64,000 nt of DNA from JAOZPE01 sp964601275 (GTDB lineage Bacteria; Krumholzibacteriota; Krumholzibacteriia; JAJRXK01): assembly GCA_964601275.1 (NCBI GenBank), contig CAZRMV010000002.1:62001-126000 (forward strand), read 5' to 3'. Made by a program: the position numbers and the translations under genes. This document shows positions 46,148-54,704 of the stretch, piece by piece (the first letter of the stretch is position 1; each line of letters opens with the position of its first letter). The notes below the pieces were generated by a model, which had not been told where the DNA came from, did not search any database, and was given only the letters and a program-made list of their open reading frames with translations.

Positions 46148-46782
46148 ACGACCAGCGCCTGGCGCAACTGCTCGAGGCCCTGGCCGCCGGACATCCTCTG
46201 TCCGAGGCGGCCGAAGGATGCGGGTGGAAGGACCTTGATGAGGCGGGACGCGAACTCATGGCTCTCGCCGCTCATCTCAAAGGGCGCGGCCGCCGGCGGT
46301 CCTTTGCGACCGGTGCCGGGAAGATGGAACTTCCTCCGCCGTGCGGCGAGGTGTCGCCCTTCGGATCGTCTGCGAAAGCGGTGGTCAACACCGACGGGGC
46401 CAGCCGGGGCAACCCCGGGCCGGCTGCGTACGGCTGCGTCTACGCGACCGTCGACGGGGTGGTTCTCTGCGGCGAGGCCCAGGCCATCGGGGTGGCCACC
46501 AACAACGTGGCGGAGTACCGGGGGGCCATCGCGGCCCTGGGCCGTCTGAAGCGATGGGGAATCCGCCGCGTCGTCCTGCGCCTGGACTCCCAGTTGGTGG
46601 TGCGCCAGCTTGAGGGCAGCTACCGGGTGAAGGATGCGGGCCTCAAGCCCCTTCACGCCGAAGCTGCATCCTTGCTGGACGGTTTCGACGAGGCGGTTCT
46701 CGAGTACGTCCCACGCGCCGAGAACGCCCTGGCCGATCGACTCGCCAACCACGCCCTCGACGAGCAGCGCAAGAACCGGTGA
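46144..46782 (+). CDS. RNase HI-family protein
   Basis: A 212-residue RNase H-fold protein that would cut RNA in RNA-DNA hybrids. About 70 N-terminal residues precede the domain. The catalytic carboxylates are visible: Asp in VVNTDGASRGNPGPAAYG, Glu in NNVAEYRGAI, Asp in VVLRLDSQLVVRQL and Asp in ENALADRLANHAL. The pattern matches the type I/RVT_3 group seen in many bacteria rather than E. coli RnhA. The N-terminal segment (LLEALAAGHPLSEAAEGCGW) is helical and not a recognisable hybrid-binding domain. It is coupled to the zinc ribbon gene and lies directly upstream of rnpB. Confidence 0.88.
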   Translation: MNDQRLAQLLEALAAGHPLSEAAEGCGWKDLDEAGRELMALAAHLKGRGRRRSFATGAGKMELPPPCGEVSPFGSSAKAVVNTDGASRGNPGPAAYGCVYATVDGVVLCGEAQAIGVATNNVAEYRGAIAALGRLKRWGIRRVVLRLDSQLVVRQLEGSYRVKDAGLKPLHAEAASLLDGFDEAVLEYVPRAENALADRLANHALDEQRKNR

Positions 46783-46811
46783 ACTTCCCCGCCCCCCGGG
46801 CCGGCCGCGGC

Positions 46812-46840
46812 TGGTCAAGTCCCCGCCGAGCGTTTACACT
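46812..46840 (+). promoter_or_regulatory. promoter of rnpB
   Basis: TGGTCA (46812-46817), a 17-base spacer and TACACT (46835-46840). The predicted 5' end of the RNase P RNA lies 12 bases after the -10 box, which fits direct initiation at the RNA start. Confidence 0.6.
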
Positions 46841-46851
46841 TCTCCCAGCTT

Positions 46852-47242
46852 GCGAGTCGAAGCTGGAAAGACGGCCGCGGGCGGCCTTGGTCCGTCCGAG
46901 GAAAGTCCGAGCACCACAGGGCAGGATGCTGGTCAACGGCCAGTGGGAGCGATCCCAAGGAAAGTGCCACAGAGAACAGACCGCCCAAGAAGGCCATTGG
47001 CCTTCCGGCAAGGGTGAAACGGTGGGGTAAGAGCCCACCGCCCTCCCGGTGACGGGAGGGGCAGCGGTAAACCCCATCCGGTGCAAGACCAAATAGAGGA
47101 GGAGAGGCGGCCCGTCTCGTCAGACTCCCGGGTTGGTCGCTCGAGGCCGCGGGCAACCGCGGTCCCAGATAAATGGTCGTCGCCCGGCGGTTCGCGAGGA
47201 TCGCCGGGAACAGAACTCGGCTTACTTCCAACTTCGACTCGC
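46852..47242 (+). ncRNA. rnpB: RNase P RNA (bacterial class A)
   Basis: A structural RNA of about 391 bases, the catalytic subunit of RNase P. The ends pair as helix P1: GCGAGTCGAAG with CTTCGACTCGC. The universal core GAGGAAAGTCCGAGCACC is near 46911 and the matching 3' core ACAGAACTCGGCTTA is near 47210. GGGTGAAACGGTGGGGTAAG and AGCGGTAAACCCCATCC lie in the specificity region, and GTGCAAGACCAAATAGA follows. The 3' end is 28 bases before recJ. Start and end are set by helix P1 and could differ by a few bases. Confidence 0.95.
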
Positions 47243-47270
47243 ACTCCGACTGGAACGGGAAAGGGAGATC

Positions 47271-49016
47271 ATGCCAGGCAGAGGGCCGGGTCAGCGCTGG
47301 GAGATGGTCTCTCTTCCCCAAGAAGGGTCGTTGGCCTGCCTCCGAGAGGAACTGGAGCTCGGGAAGGCTCCGGCGGCGATCCTGGCCCGGCGGGGGTTCC
47401 TCGATCCGGCGGCGGCCCGCCGATTCCTGCAGGCGGGATGGGAGCAGGTGGAAGATCCCTTCACCCTCGCCGACCTGGAGGGTGCGGCGAGGAAGGTGGC
47501 CGAGTGCGTCGGGAACGATGGGCGCATCGTCGTCCACGGCGACTACGACTGCGATGGGATCAGTGGAACCGCCCTCCTCACCCGCGCGCTGCGGAGGCTG
47601 GGCGCTCGGGTCGAGCCCTTCGTCCCCGACCGCCGCAAGGACGGTTACGGGGTCTCCTCGCGGCTGGTGGAACACGCCGGAAACCGTGGGGTCGAGCTTC
47701 TCATCACCGTCGACACCGGCAGCGCCGCGCACGACGCCCTGGGCCGGGCCCGCCAGCTCGGGATCGAGACCATCGTCTGCGACCACCATCTCTTCGACCG
47801 CCGCGTCGAGGGCGCGAACTGGCTGATCAATCCGCACCGCGAGGACGACCGCTCGCCGAACAAGGGGCTCTGCGGTACCGCCGTGGCCTGGAAGCTCCTG
47901 GTGGGGATCGAGCGGGTGACCGGGCGCGACCTGGGGTCGAAGGAAGAGCTCGATCTCGTCGCCCTGGCCCTGCTGGCCGACCAGATGCCGCTCACCGGGG
48001 AAAACCGCGCCCTCTGCCGGCTGGGACTGGAGTATCTGCGCGAGGGCCGGCGGCCCGGGCTCGTCGCCCTGGCCGAAGTCGCCCGACTGCAGCCTTCGCT
48101 TCTCGACGAGCAGGATGTCCTCTACCAGCTCGCTCCCCGGATCAACGCGGCGGGACGGATCGACAGCGCCCGCCACGCAGTCGACCTGTTGTTGGCCGGC
48201 GATTCCTCGGTGGCCCGGCCGCTTGCGTGGAAACTGGATGAACTCAACCTCCGCCGCCGTTCGATCGACGAGCTGATGACCCAGGAGGCGCTGGCGCAGG
48301 CGGAGGAGCAGATCCGAAGGGAAGACCCCCCCGGACTGGTGCTGGCCGCCGATGCGTGGCACATGGGAGTGGTGGGCATCGCCGCCTCCCGCGTGGTGGA
48401 ACGCTTCCACCGCCCCGCGATCCTCTTGGCGATCGAAGGAGAGGAGGCGCGGGGAAGTGCCCGTTCCGTGGAGGGAATCGACCTCAAGGAGGCCCTCGAC
48501 CGCTGCGGGCGGCATCTCAGCCGATGGGGCGGGCACGCCATGGCGGCCGGCATGACCCTGCCTCGACGCAACATCCCGCGGCTGGCCGGCGCCTTCGCCG
48601 CGGCGGTGGCCCATCTTCCCCGGGATGGACGCGGCCCCGCCCTGCGCATCGACGCCGTGGTCGGTCTGCACGATCTCGACGCGGAACTGGTCCGATTTCT
48701 GCAGAGCTTCGGACCCTACGGGAACTCCCACCCCGAACCGGTGCTGGCCGCCCTTTCCCTTCTGCGCCGGGATCAAAGGGTGATCAAGGACAAGCACCTG
48801 AAGTTGCTGCTCGCGTCGGAGGGGGTGTCTCGGCCGTTCATCGGCTTTGGCCTCGCGCCGGATTTCGCGCATCATGTACAGGGGTGGCCGGTGGTCGATG
48901 TGGCGTTCCGGGTGCGCTGGCGGCCGGGTACCGGCTTCGATCCCTGGCAACTGACGATCCAGGGCCTGCGCGAGGCAGATCGCGCCCGGCAGACGATGGA
49001 GGAGGTGAGTCCATGA
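47271..49016 (+). CDS. recJ: single-stranded-DNA-specific exonuclease RecJ
   Basis: RecJ, 581 residues, degrades single-stranded DNA 5' to 3' in recombination and mismatch repair. The DHH motifs are visible: HGDYDCDGISGTALLTRAL (D91, D93, D95), LITVDTGSAAHDALG and VCDHHLFDRR. LCGTAVAWKLL and LVALALLADQMPLTGENR follow. The C-terminal DHHA1 part has SRVVERFHRPAILLAIEGEE and RWGGHAMAAGMTLPR. AAGGGAGA lies before ATG 47271. Upstream in-frame codons lie inside rnpB and are not used. The stop overlaps the rel gene start (ATGA). Confidence 0.94.
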   Translation: MPGRGPGQRWEMVSLPQEGSLACLREELELGKAPAAILARRGFLDPAAARRFLQAGWEQVEDPFTLADLEGAARKVAECVGNDGRIVVHGDYDCDGISGTALLTRALRRLGARVEPFVPDRRKDGYGVSSRLVEHAGNRGVELLITVDTGSAAHDALGRARQLGIETIVCDHHLFDRRVEGANWLINPHREDDRSPNKGLCGTAVAWKLLVGIERVTGRDLGSKEELDLVALALLADQMPLTGENRALCRLGLEYLREGRRPGLVALAEVARLQPSLLDEQDVLYQLAPRINAAGRIDSARHAVDLLLAGDSSVARPLAWKLDELNLRRRSIDELMTQEALAQAEEQIRREDPPGLVLAADAWHMGVVGIAASRVVERFHRPAILLAIEGEEARGSARSVEGIDLKEALDRCGRHLSRWGGHAMAAGMTLPRRNIPRLAGAFAAAVAHLPRDGRGPALRIDAVVGLHDLDAELVRFLQSFGPYGNSHPEPVLAALSLLRRDQRVIKDKHLKLLLASEGVSRPFIGFGLAPDFAHHVQGWPVVDVAFRVRWRPGTGFDPWQLTIQGLREADRARQTMEEVSP

Positions 49017-51235
49017 TCCGCAAGACTTCCGCTTCGAGAAAGGTCGATTACCTCGATATGGAAGGTCGTATGCGCGAGATCGTGGCTCGCGTGAAGACCT
49101 ACCATCGCAGCGCCGACTTCGAACTGCTCTGGCGCGCCTTCCACCTGGGACGGAAGGCCCACGAGGGGCAACTCCGGCGCAGTGGTGAGCCCTATTTCAC
49201 CCACGCGATCAGCGTCGCCGAAGTACTCACCGAGTTGAAGATGGATGTGGACACGCTCATCGCCGGTCTTTTGCACGACACGGTCGAAGACACCGGCGTG
49301 AGTCTGGACGATCTGCGCGAGCAGTTCGGGGAGGAAGTGGCCCTCCTGGTCGACGGCGTCACCAAGATCGGGGAGATCCAGTACGAGAATCCCGAGGCAC
49401 AGCAGGCGGAGAACTATCGCAAGCTGCTGCTCACCATCGCCAAGGACGTCCGCGTCATCCTCATCAAGCTCGCCGACCGCCTGCACAACATGAACACGAT
49501 CGACTCGATGCCCGAAGACCGGCGCGTGGCGATCGCCCAGGAAACCCTCAACGTCTATGCGCCTCTGGCCCACCGCTTCGGCATCGCCCGCATCCGGTGG
49601 GAACTGGAGGATCTCGGGTTCAAGGTCTTGCATCCCAGCGAGTACGAGGAAGTCCAGGAAGCAATCAACGCGAAACGGCGCGAGCGGGAGAAGATGCTCC
49701 AGGCCTTCCAGGAACCCCTGTTGGCCCGCCTGGAAGAGGCGGGCATCTCGGCCCAGATCCAGGGACGGCCCAAGCACTTCTATTCCATCTGGAAGAAGAT
49801 GCAGACGCGTGGCACCACCAACATCTCGCAGATCCACGATCTGTTGGCGGTGCGGATCCTGGTGAACACCACCGAGCAATGCTATCACGCGTTGGGGGTC
49901 GTCCACTCGATCTTCAATCCCATCCACGACCGCATCAAGGACTACATCGCCGCCCCCAAGCGCAACCTGTACCAATCGTTGCACACCACCGTTCTCGACG
50001 ACAGCGGTCAGCGTTACGAAGTGCAGATCCGCACCCACGACATGCACCGCCGCGCCGAGATGGGAATCGCCGCCCACTGGCGCTACAAGGAGGGCCTGGA
50101 GGGGGAGATCGACCGGGACGTCGACCAACAACTGAGGTGGTTCCGCGAAGTGCTGGACTGGCAGCGCGACGTCACCGATCCCCGCGAGTTCATGGACGCC
50201 CTGCGCATCGATCTCTTCCAGGAGGAAGTCTACGTCTTCAGCCCGGCGGGCGATCTCTTCCGGCTTCCCCAGGGCAGTACGCCGCTGGATTTCGCGTTCC
50301 ACGTACACAGCGAGATCGGGTTGCACTGCAGCGGAGCCCGCGTCGACGGGCGGCTCGTGCCCTTGCGATACGAACTGAAGAGCGGGGAGACTGTCGAGAT
50401 CGTCACCCGCAAGAACGCCAAGCCCAGTCCCGACTGGATCGACGTGGTGAAGACCTCGCGGGCCAAGCACCACATCCGCCACTGGGTGAAAGCCCACCAG
50501 GTGGAGCAGGCCATCCGCATGGGGCGGGAGATGATCGACCGGGAATTGAAGAAGCGGCACGTGAAGCTGAATCTGGACAAGGATCTCATCGAGGTCGCCC
50601 AGGCGCTGGGACACCAGGAGGTCGACCGGCTGCTGGCCGCGGTGGGCCGGGGCACGGTGCCCCTGCAGAAGGTGATCAACCGGATCGCCCCGGTCGAGGC
50701 CAAACCCCGCCACATCTCCATTCCCCGGAGATTGCAACAGGCCTTCCAGCGCCGCGGACAGGGCGCGGTGCGGATCCAGGGCGTCGACAATCTCATGGTT
50801 CGCTTCGCCCGTTGCTGCCAACCGGTGCCCGGGGACGAGATCACCGGGATCGTGACCATCGGACAAGGGGTTTCCATCCATCGCGCCGATTGCACCAACG
50901 TGCGCAAGGGAGCGATCGACGAAGAGCGCCGGATCGAGGTCACCTGGGACGTGCCGGAGGATACGGTGTTCCCGGTGCAGCTCAGTGTGCTGGGACAGGA
51001 CCGCAAGAACCTGCTGGCGGACATCTCCCGCTCGATCGGCGATCTCGATTGCAACATCCAGGCGGGCAGTTTCGAGGGCAGCCATGAATACGCCCGCTGC
51101 ACCTTCATGGTGGAGGTGCGCAACCTCCACCACCTGTCGGAGATCATCCAGGCCATCCACCGCATTCCCAACGTGTCCCGCGTCGATCGGACGGTCTTCA
51201 CTCCCGAGAACGTCAAGCCCCCGGAGGAGTCTTGA
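49013..51235 (+). CDS. rel: bifunctional (p)ppGpp synthetase/hydrolase (Rel/SpoT)
   Basis: The 740-residue RSH protein makes and breaks the alarmone (p)ppGpp. The HD hydrolase domain is intact (THAISVAEVL, LLHDTVEDTGVSLDDL with H88-D89, LADRLHNMNTID). The synthetase domain has GRPKHFYSIWKKM and DLLAVRILV, plus YQSLHTTVLDDSGQRYEVQI. The TGS domain (VYVFSPAGDLFRLPQGSTPL) is followed by a zinc-finger-like region with FARCCQPVPGDEI and a C-terminal ACT domain (VLGQDRKNLLADISRSIGDL). Both catalytic halves look functional. Its start overlaps the recJ stop and its stop overlaps dtd. Confidence 0.96.
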   Translation: MIRKTSASRKVDYLDMEGRMREIVARVKTYHRSADFELLWRAFHLGRKAHEGQLRRSGEPYFTHAISVAEVLTELKMDVDTLIAGLLHDTVEDTGVSLDDLREQFGEEVALLVDGVTKIGEIQYENPEAQQAENYRKLLLTIAKDVRVILIKLADRLHNMNTIDSMPEDRRVAIAQETLNVYAPLAHRFGIARIRWELEDLGFKVLHPSEYEEVQEAINAKRREREKMLQAFQEPLLARLEEAGISAQIQGRPKHFYSIWKKMQTRGTTNISQIHDLLAVRILVNTTEQCYHALGVVHSIFNPIHDRIKDYIAAPKRNLYQSLHTTVLDDSGQRYEVQIRTHDMHRRAEMGIAAHWRYKEGLEGEIDRDVDQQLRWFREVLDWQRDVTDPREFMDALRIDLFQEEVYVFSPAGDLFRLPQGSTPLDFAFHVHSEIGLHCSGARVDGRLVPLRYELKSGETVEIVTRKNAKPSPDWIDVVKTSRAKHHIRHWVKAHQVEQAIRMGREMIDRELKKRHVKLNLDKDLIEVAQALGHQEVDRLLAAVGRGTVPLQKVINRIAPVEAKPRHISIPRRLQQAFQRRGQGAVRIQGVDNLMVRFARCCQPVPGDEITGIVTIGQGVSIHRADCTNVRKGAIDEERRIEVTWDVPEDTVFPVQLSVLGQDRKNLLADISRSIGDLDCNIQAGSFEGSHEYARCTFMVEVRNLHHLSEIIQAIHRIPNVSRVDRTVFTPENVKPPEES

Positions 51236-51744
51236 GGATCGTCCTCCAGCGCGTGAGCCGGGCCCGGGTGCGCGTCGACGGAACGACCGTGGGAAGGATC
51301 GAACACGGCCTCCTGCTGCTGGCCGCCTTCGCCGCCGGAGACACCCAGGAAGATCTCGACTGGATGGCCCGCAAGTGCGTCGAGCTGCGGGTGTTCCGCG
51401 ACCACCGGGGAAAGATGAACCGCAGCCTGAAGGAGGTGGAAGGCAGCGTGCTGGTGGTCAGCCAGTTCACCCTCTACGGAGACTGCCGCAAGGGCCGTCG
51501 TCCCTCCTTCGTCGACTCGGCTCCCCCCGAGGTGGCCCGCCGGCTCTACGAGGACTTCATTGCCGCCCTGCGGGCTCAGGGGATCGAGGTGGCCACCGGC
51601 CGCTTCGGGGCGATGATGGAGGTTGAACTGGTCAACGACGGCCCGGTCACCCTCATCCTCGAGCGGGGGGAGAAGCCTTCCGGGAGCACCGCTGTGAAGG
51701 CTCAGGGCACTTCCCCCGCGCTTCCGGGGGACCTTCGGGAGTGA
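51232..51744 (+). CDS. dtd: D-aminoacyl-tRNA deacylase
   Basis: The 170-residue homodimeric enzyme removes D-amino acids (and glycine) mischarged on tRNA. It begins MRIVLQRVSRARVRVDG when the TTG at 51232 is read as the initiator. VVSQFTLYGDC supplies the SQFTL motif and NDGPVTLIL the Gly-Pro-Val-Thr motif that forms the cross-subunit site. RRPSFVDSAPPEVARRLYED is conserved. The standard length is about 145 residues; here a 24-residue Ser/Gly/Pro tail is added. GGAGGAG precedes the TTG, which overlaps the rel stop. The next gene overlaps by GTGA. Confidence 0.93.
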   Translation: MRIVLQRVSRARVRVDGTTVGRIEHGLLLLAAFAAGDTQEDLDWMARKCVELRVFRDHRGKMNRSLKEVEGSVLVVSQFTLYGDCRKGRRPSFVDSAPPEVARRLYEDFIAALRAQGIEVATGRFGAMMEVELVNDGPVTLILERGEKPSGSTAVKAQGTSPALPGDLRE

Positions 51745-52361
51745 ACGCGGGAAAGCACCCCTTCCTCCCTCCGCTGGGACGCCCGCTCGTCCTGGCCAGC
51801 CGGAGTCCGCGGCGCGCGGAGATCCTCCGGCAGCATGGACTCGAGTTCGAGATCCTTCCCGCCGAGATCGCCGAGAAGCCGGTGGACGCGGAGACGCCCC
51901 TTCAGCATGCCCTGCGGTTGGGACGGGAGAAGGCGCTCGCCGCCGGCGTCCTCCGGCCCCGGGCGGTCTGCCTGGGCGGCGATACCGTGGTGGTGCTCGA
52001 GGGCGAGATCCTGGGCAAGCCCTCGGGCCGGGAGGAGGCGCGCGAGATGCTGGCCCGACTCAGTGGACGGGAGCACGTGGTGTACTCGTCGGTGGCCCTG
52101 GTCCAGGCCGAGGAGGGATTCACCGGCGGAGACTGCGAAACCACCCGGGTGCGGATGCGTCCCTTGTCGGCCGGCGAGATCGACGCCTACGTGGCCACCG
52201 GCGAACCCCTGGACAAGGCCGGGGCCTACGGCATCCAGGGTTACGGTTCGATGCTGGTGGAGGCGATCGAAGGGGAGTATTTCAACGTGATGGGCCTGCC
52301 GGTGCAGGCCTTGCGCCGGGTGTGGAAGGCCTACCTCGAGCGCGGCGCAACGGGTCGTTGA
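51741..52361 (+). CDS. maf: Maf family nucleotide pyrophosphatase
   Basis: The 206-residue Maf/HAM1-fold protein is a house-cleaning pyrophosphatase for dTTP/UTP or modified pyrimidine nucleotides. LVLASRSPRRAEILRQHGLE is the N-terminal signature. CLGGDTVVVLEGEILGKP and YATGEPLDKAGAYGIQG-type sequence (VATGEPLDKAGAYGIQGYGS) carry the catalytic aspartate and substrate loop. EGEYFNVMGLPVQAL is the conserved C-terminal strand. The GTG start overlaps the dtd stop. The exact nucleotide preference cannot be assigned from sequence. Confidence 0.92.
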   Translation: MNAGKHPFLPPLGRPLVLASRSPRRAEILRQHGLEFEILPAEIAEKPVDAETPLQHALRLGREKALAAGVLRPRAVCLGGDTVVVLEGEILGKPSGREEAREMLARLSGREHVVYSSVALVQAEEGFTGGDCETTRVRMRPLSAGEIDAYVATGEPLDKAGAYGIQGYGSMLVEAIEGEYFNVMGLPVQALRRVWKAYLERGATGR

Positions 52362-52372
52362 GAGGAGAGGAC

Positions 52373-53494
52373 ATGCGGTATCCCACCGTCGACTACGAGC
52401 GGGGCGCGGTGCTCCTGCTCGATCAGACCCGCCTTCCCCACGAGGTGGTTCAACTGCGATGCGCCACCGTCGAGGAGTTGGTCGCGGCGATCCGGAGGCT
52501 CTCGGTGCGGGGCGCTCCGGCCATCGGCGTCGCCGCCGCCCACGGGGTCGCTCTTGCGGCGCACCGCCGGCTCGAGGAAGGAATCCGGGGGGAGGCCTTC
52601 GGACGGGGGCTGCTCGAGGCGATCGAACGGCTGGAGGCCAGCCGCCCCACCGCGGTCAACCTGCACTGGGCGCTGCGCCGCATGCGGAAGGTGGTGGAGG
52701 ACGCGATGGAGGAGTCCGTCCACGGCCCGGCCGACGTCGCGCGGGCGGATTTCGAGGAGGGACTGCGCGGGCGCCTGGAGGAGGAAGCCGCCCGCATCCA
52801 TCGCGAGGACCAGGAATTGTGCGAGGCCATGGGGCGGCACGGGGCCGCACTGCTTCCCGATCCGGCGGTGGTGCTGACCCATTGCAATACCGGCGCCCTG
52901 GCCACCGCGGGCATCGGAACCGCCCTGGGCGTGGTCTACGCCGCGGCGCGGCAGGGCAAGAAGGTCGAGGTCTACGTGGACGAGACCCGCCCGCTGTTGC
53001 AGGGAGCCCGGCTCAACACCTGGGAGCTCAAGGAGCACGGGATCGGGGCCACCCTGATCTGCGATGGGGCGGCGGGATGGACCCTGGCCACCCGGCGGAT
53101 CGACGCGGTCCTGGTCGGGGCCGACCGCATCGCCCGCAACGGGGACGTGGCCAACAAGATCGGCACCTATTCCCTGGCGGTGCTGGCCCACCGGCATGGA
53201 GTGCCCTTCTACGTGGTCGCGCCCTACTCGACCCTGGACTTCTCCCTGGCCGGGGGAGGGGAGATCCCCATCGAGGAACGCGACGGGGCGGAGGTGACCT
53301 CCTGCCGGGGTCACGCGGTGGCCCTGGAGGGCACCCGGGCCTTCAACCCCGCCTTCGATGTGACCCCCCACGAGCTCATCGCCGGGATCATCACCGAGCG
53401 GGGGGTGGTCCGCCCGCCCTACGAGGACAACTTTCGCCGGTTGTACGCCACTGCGGCGCCGGGGCCGGGGACGGCGGCCGATCCGCAGGCCTGA
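52373..53494 (+). CDS. mtnA: S-methyl-5-thioribose-1-phosphate isomerase
   Basis: The 373-residue aldose-ketose isomerase of the methionine salvage pathway turns MTR-1-P into MTRu-1-P. LLLDQTRLPHEVVQLRC and RRLSVRGAPAIGVAAAHGVA are N-terminal signatures. LTHCNTGALATAGIGTALGV carries the catalytic cysteine (near residue 171), VEVYVDETRPLLQGARLNTW the RPLLQG loop, and VGADRIARNGDVANKIGTYS the catalytic aspartate (near 250). FNPAFDVTPHELIAGIITE ends the family block. AGAGGAGAGG precedes ATG 52373. The rest of the salvage pathway is not in the window. An initiation factor eIF2B-like identity is excluded by these motifs. Confidence 0.95.
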   Translation: MRYPTVDYERGAVLLLDQTRLPHEVVQLRCATVEELVAAIRRLSVRGAPAIGVAAAHGVALAAHRRLEEGIRGEAFGRGLLEAIERLEASRPTAVNLHWALRRMRKVVEDAMEESVHGPADVARADFEEGLRGRLEEEAARIHREDQELCEAMGRHGAALLPDPAVVLTHCNTGALATAGIGTALGVVYAAARQGKKVEVYVDETRPLLQGARLNTWELKEHGIGATLICDGAAGWTLATRRIDAVLVGADRIARNGDVANKIGTYSLAVLAHRHGVPFYVVAPYSTLDFSLAGGGEIPIEERDGAEVTSCRGHAVALEGTRAFNPAFDVTPHELIAGIITERGVVRPPYEDNFRRLYATAAPGPGTAADPQA

Positions 53495-53589
53495 AGGACG
53501 GGGGGGAGCCGGGGTGGTGCGGGGAGCCGGTCCGCACGGGGACCGGCCCGACAGCGGGCGCCGCGGGCGGTTTCTCGCGGCGTGGCGCC

Positions 53590-53618
53590 TTGACAGGGGG
53601 GCGGCTCGCTGATAGATT
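53590..53618 (+). promoter_or_regulatory. promoter of the rplM-rpsI operon
   Basis: TTGACA (53590-53595), a 17-base spacer and TAGATT (53613-53618), both close to the sigma-70 consensus. It leaves a leader of about 105 bases before the rplM start. Confidence 0.75.
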
Positions 53619-53683
53619 GACCGTTCTGCCGTTGGAAGGCATCCCTTTTCGACGCGGGTCAGACTCGAGGACGACGCGCGAGG

Positions 53684-53701
53684 AACCGCCTGCGGGCGGT
53701 T
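53684..53701 (+). promoter_or_regulatory. leader hairpin upstream of rplM
   Basis: AACCGCC-TGCG-GGCGGTT is a perfect 7-bp stem with a 4-base loop followed by GTTGTG, 29 bases before the rplM TTG. It could be an attenuator or part of an L13 autoregulatory leader. Its similarity to known L13 leaders was not tested. Confidence 0.4.
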
Positions 53702-53730
53702 GTTGTGCGTCACGGACGGAGGGCTTTCCC

Positions 53731-54159
53731 TTGAAGACCTACAGCGCCAAGCCGAGCGAGGTCGTGAGCGAATGGCACCTGGTCGACGCTTCCGGGGTTC
53801 CGCTGGGGCGCTTGGCCACGCGGATCGCCACGCTGTTGCGCGGCAAGCACAAGCCCATGTACACCCCGCATATCGACACCGGTGATTACGTGGTGGTGTT
53901 GAACGCCTCGCAGGTGAAGCTCACCGGCAACAAGCTCGATCAGAAGATCTACGATCGCTACTCGGGCTACCCCAGCGGTCGCCGTACGCGCACCGCCCGG
54001 GAGATGCTCGAGAAGAGACCCGAGGAAGTCATCACCATCGCGGTGCGGGGCATGTTGCCCAAGAATCGTCTCGGACGACAGATGATCAAGAAGCTCAAGG
54101 TGTATGCGGACGGCCGTCATCCTCACGCCGCCCAGAAGCCCGAGCCTTTGGAGTTGTAG
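53731..54159 (+). CDS. rplM: 50S ribosomal protein L13
   Basis: L13, 142 residues, an early-assembly protein of the large subunit. It starts with TTG 53731 (read MKTYSAKPSEVVSEWHLVDA), with GGAGGG eight bases upstream. LGRLATRIATLLRGKHKPMY and HIDTGDYVVVLNASQVKLTG match the family, and AVRGMLPKNRLGRQMIKKLK with VYADGRHPHAAQKPEPLEL is the conserved C-terminus. It is followed six bases later by rpsI, the conserved rplM-rpsI operon. Confidence 0.97.
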   Translation: MKTYSAKPSEVVSEWHLVDASGVPLGRLATRIATLLRGKHKPMYTPHIDTGDYVVVLNASQVKLTGNKLDQKIYDRYSGYPSGRRTRTAREMLEKRPEEVITIAVRGMLPKNRLGRQMIKKLKVYADGRHPHAAQKPEPLEL

Positions 54160-54165
54160 AAGAGA

Positions 54166-54564
54166 ATGACCGATACGATGAATCGATACTACGCGACGGG
54201 CCGGCGCAAGGAAGCGGTGGCCCGGGTCTGGGTGACTCCCGGCACGGGAAGAATCGTGGTGAACAAGCGGTCCTTCCAGGACTACTTTCCCGCCGAGACC
54301 CACCAGCTCATCATCCAGGGCCCGTTCGAGGCCATCGGCAAGCCCGGTGAGTTCGACGTGGTCGCCACCATCCGCGGTGGTGGAACCTCCGGACAGGCCG
54401 GAGCCCTTCGCCACGGGATCGCCCGGGCGTTGGTCGCCATCGACGAGGAGTTCAAGCTCCCCCTGCGCAAAGCGGGATTCCTCACCCGCGACGCCCGCGA
54501 GGTGGAGCGGAAGAAGTACGGTCAGCCTGGCGCCCGCAAGCGGTACCAGTTCAGCAAGCGCTAG
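54166..54564 (+). CDS. rpsI: 30S ribosomal protein S9
   Basis: S9, 132 residues. YYATGRRKEAVARVWVTPGT is the N-terminal signature. GGGTSGQAGALRHGIARALV and LRKAGFLTRDAREVERKKYG are conserved. The C-terminus ends GARKRYQFSKR, with the terminal KR that reaches the P-site tRNA. ATG 54166 is chosen; an in-frame ATG four codons later (54178) aligns equally well. It is transcribed with rplM. Confidence 0.97.
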   Translation: MTDTMNRYYATGRRKEAVARVWVTPGTGRIVVNKRSFQDYFPAETHQLIIQGPFEAIGKPGEFDVVATIRGGGTSGQAGALRHGIARALVAIDEEFKLPLRKAGFLTRDAREVERKKYGQPGARKRYQFSKR

Positions 54565-54605
54565 AGGCTCGATCGGCGAAGTTCAACTCCGGCGGGAGCG
54601 GGTCC

Positions 54606-54622
54606 CCCAGGTGCGCCCTGGG
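54606..54622 (+). other. hairpin in the rpsI-rpsB gap
   Basis: CCCAGG-TGCGC-CCTGGG forms a 6-bp stem in the 140-base gap. A second small repeat (AGGTT-TC-AACCT) and CCCGCC-GCCG-GGCGGG follow closely before the rpsB Shine-Dalgarno. Such folded leaders often carry S2 autoregulation, but no promoter is clear here and the role is only inferred. Confidence 0.35.
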
Positions 54623-54704
54623 CGTAGGGGATGCGCGGTGATCGGCGGAGAGGTTTCAACCTGAAGGAGTCCCGCCGCCGGGCGGGCAAAGGAGACTTCA
54701 AGCC

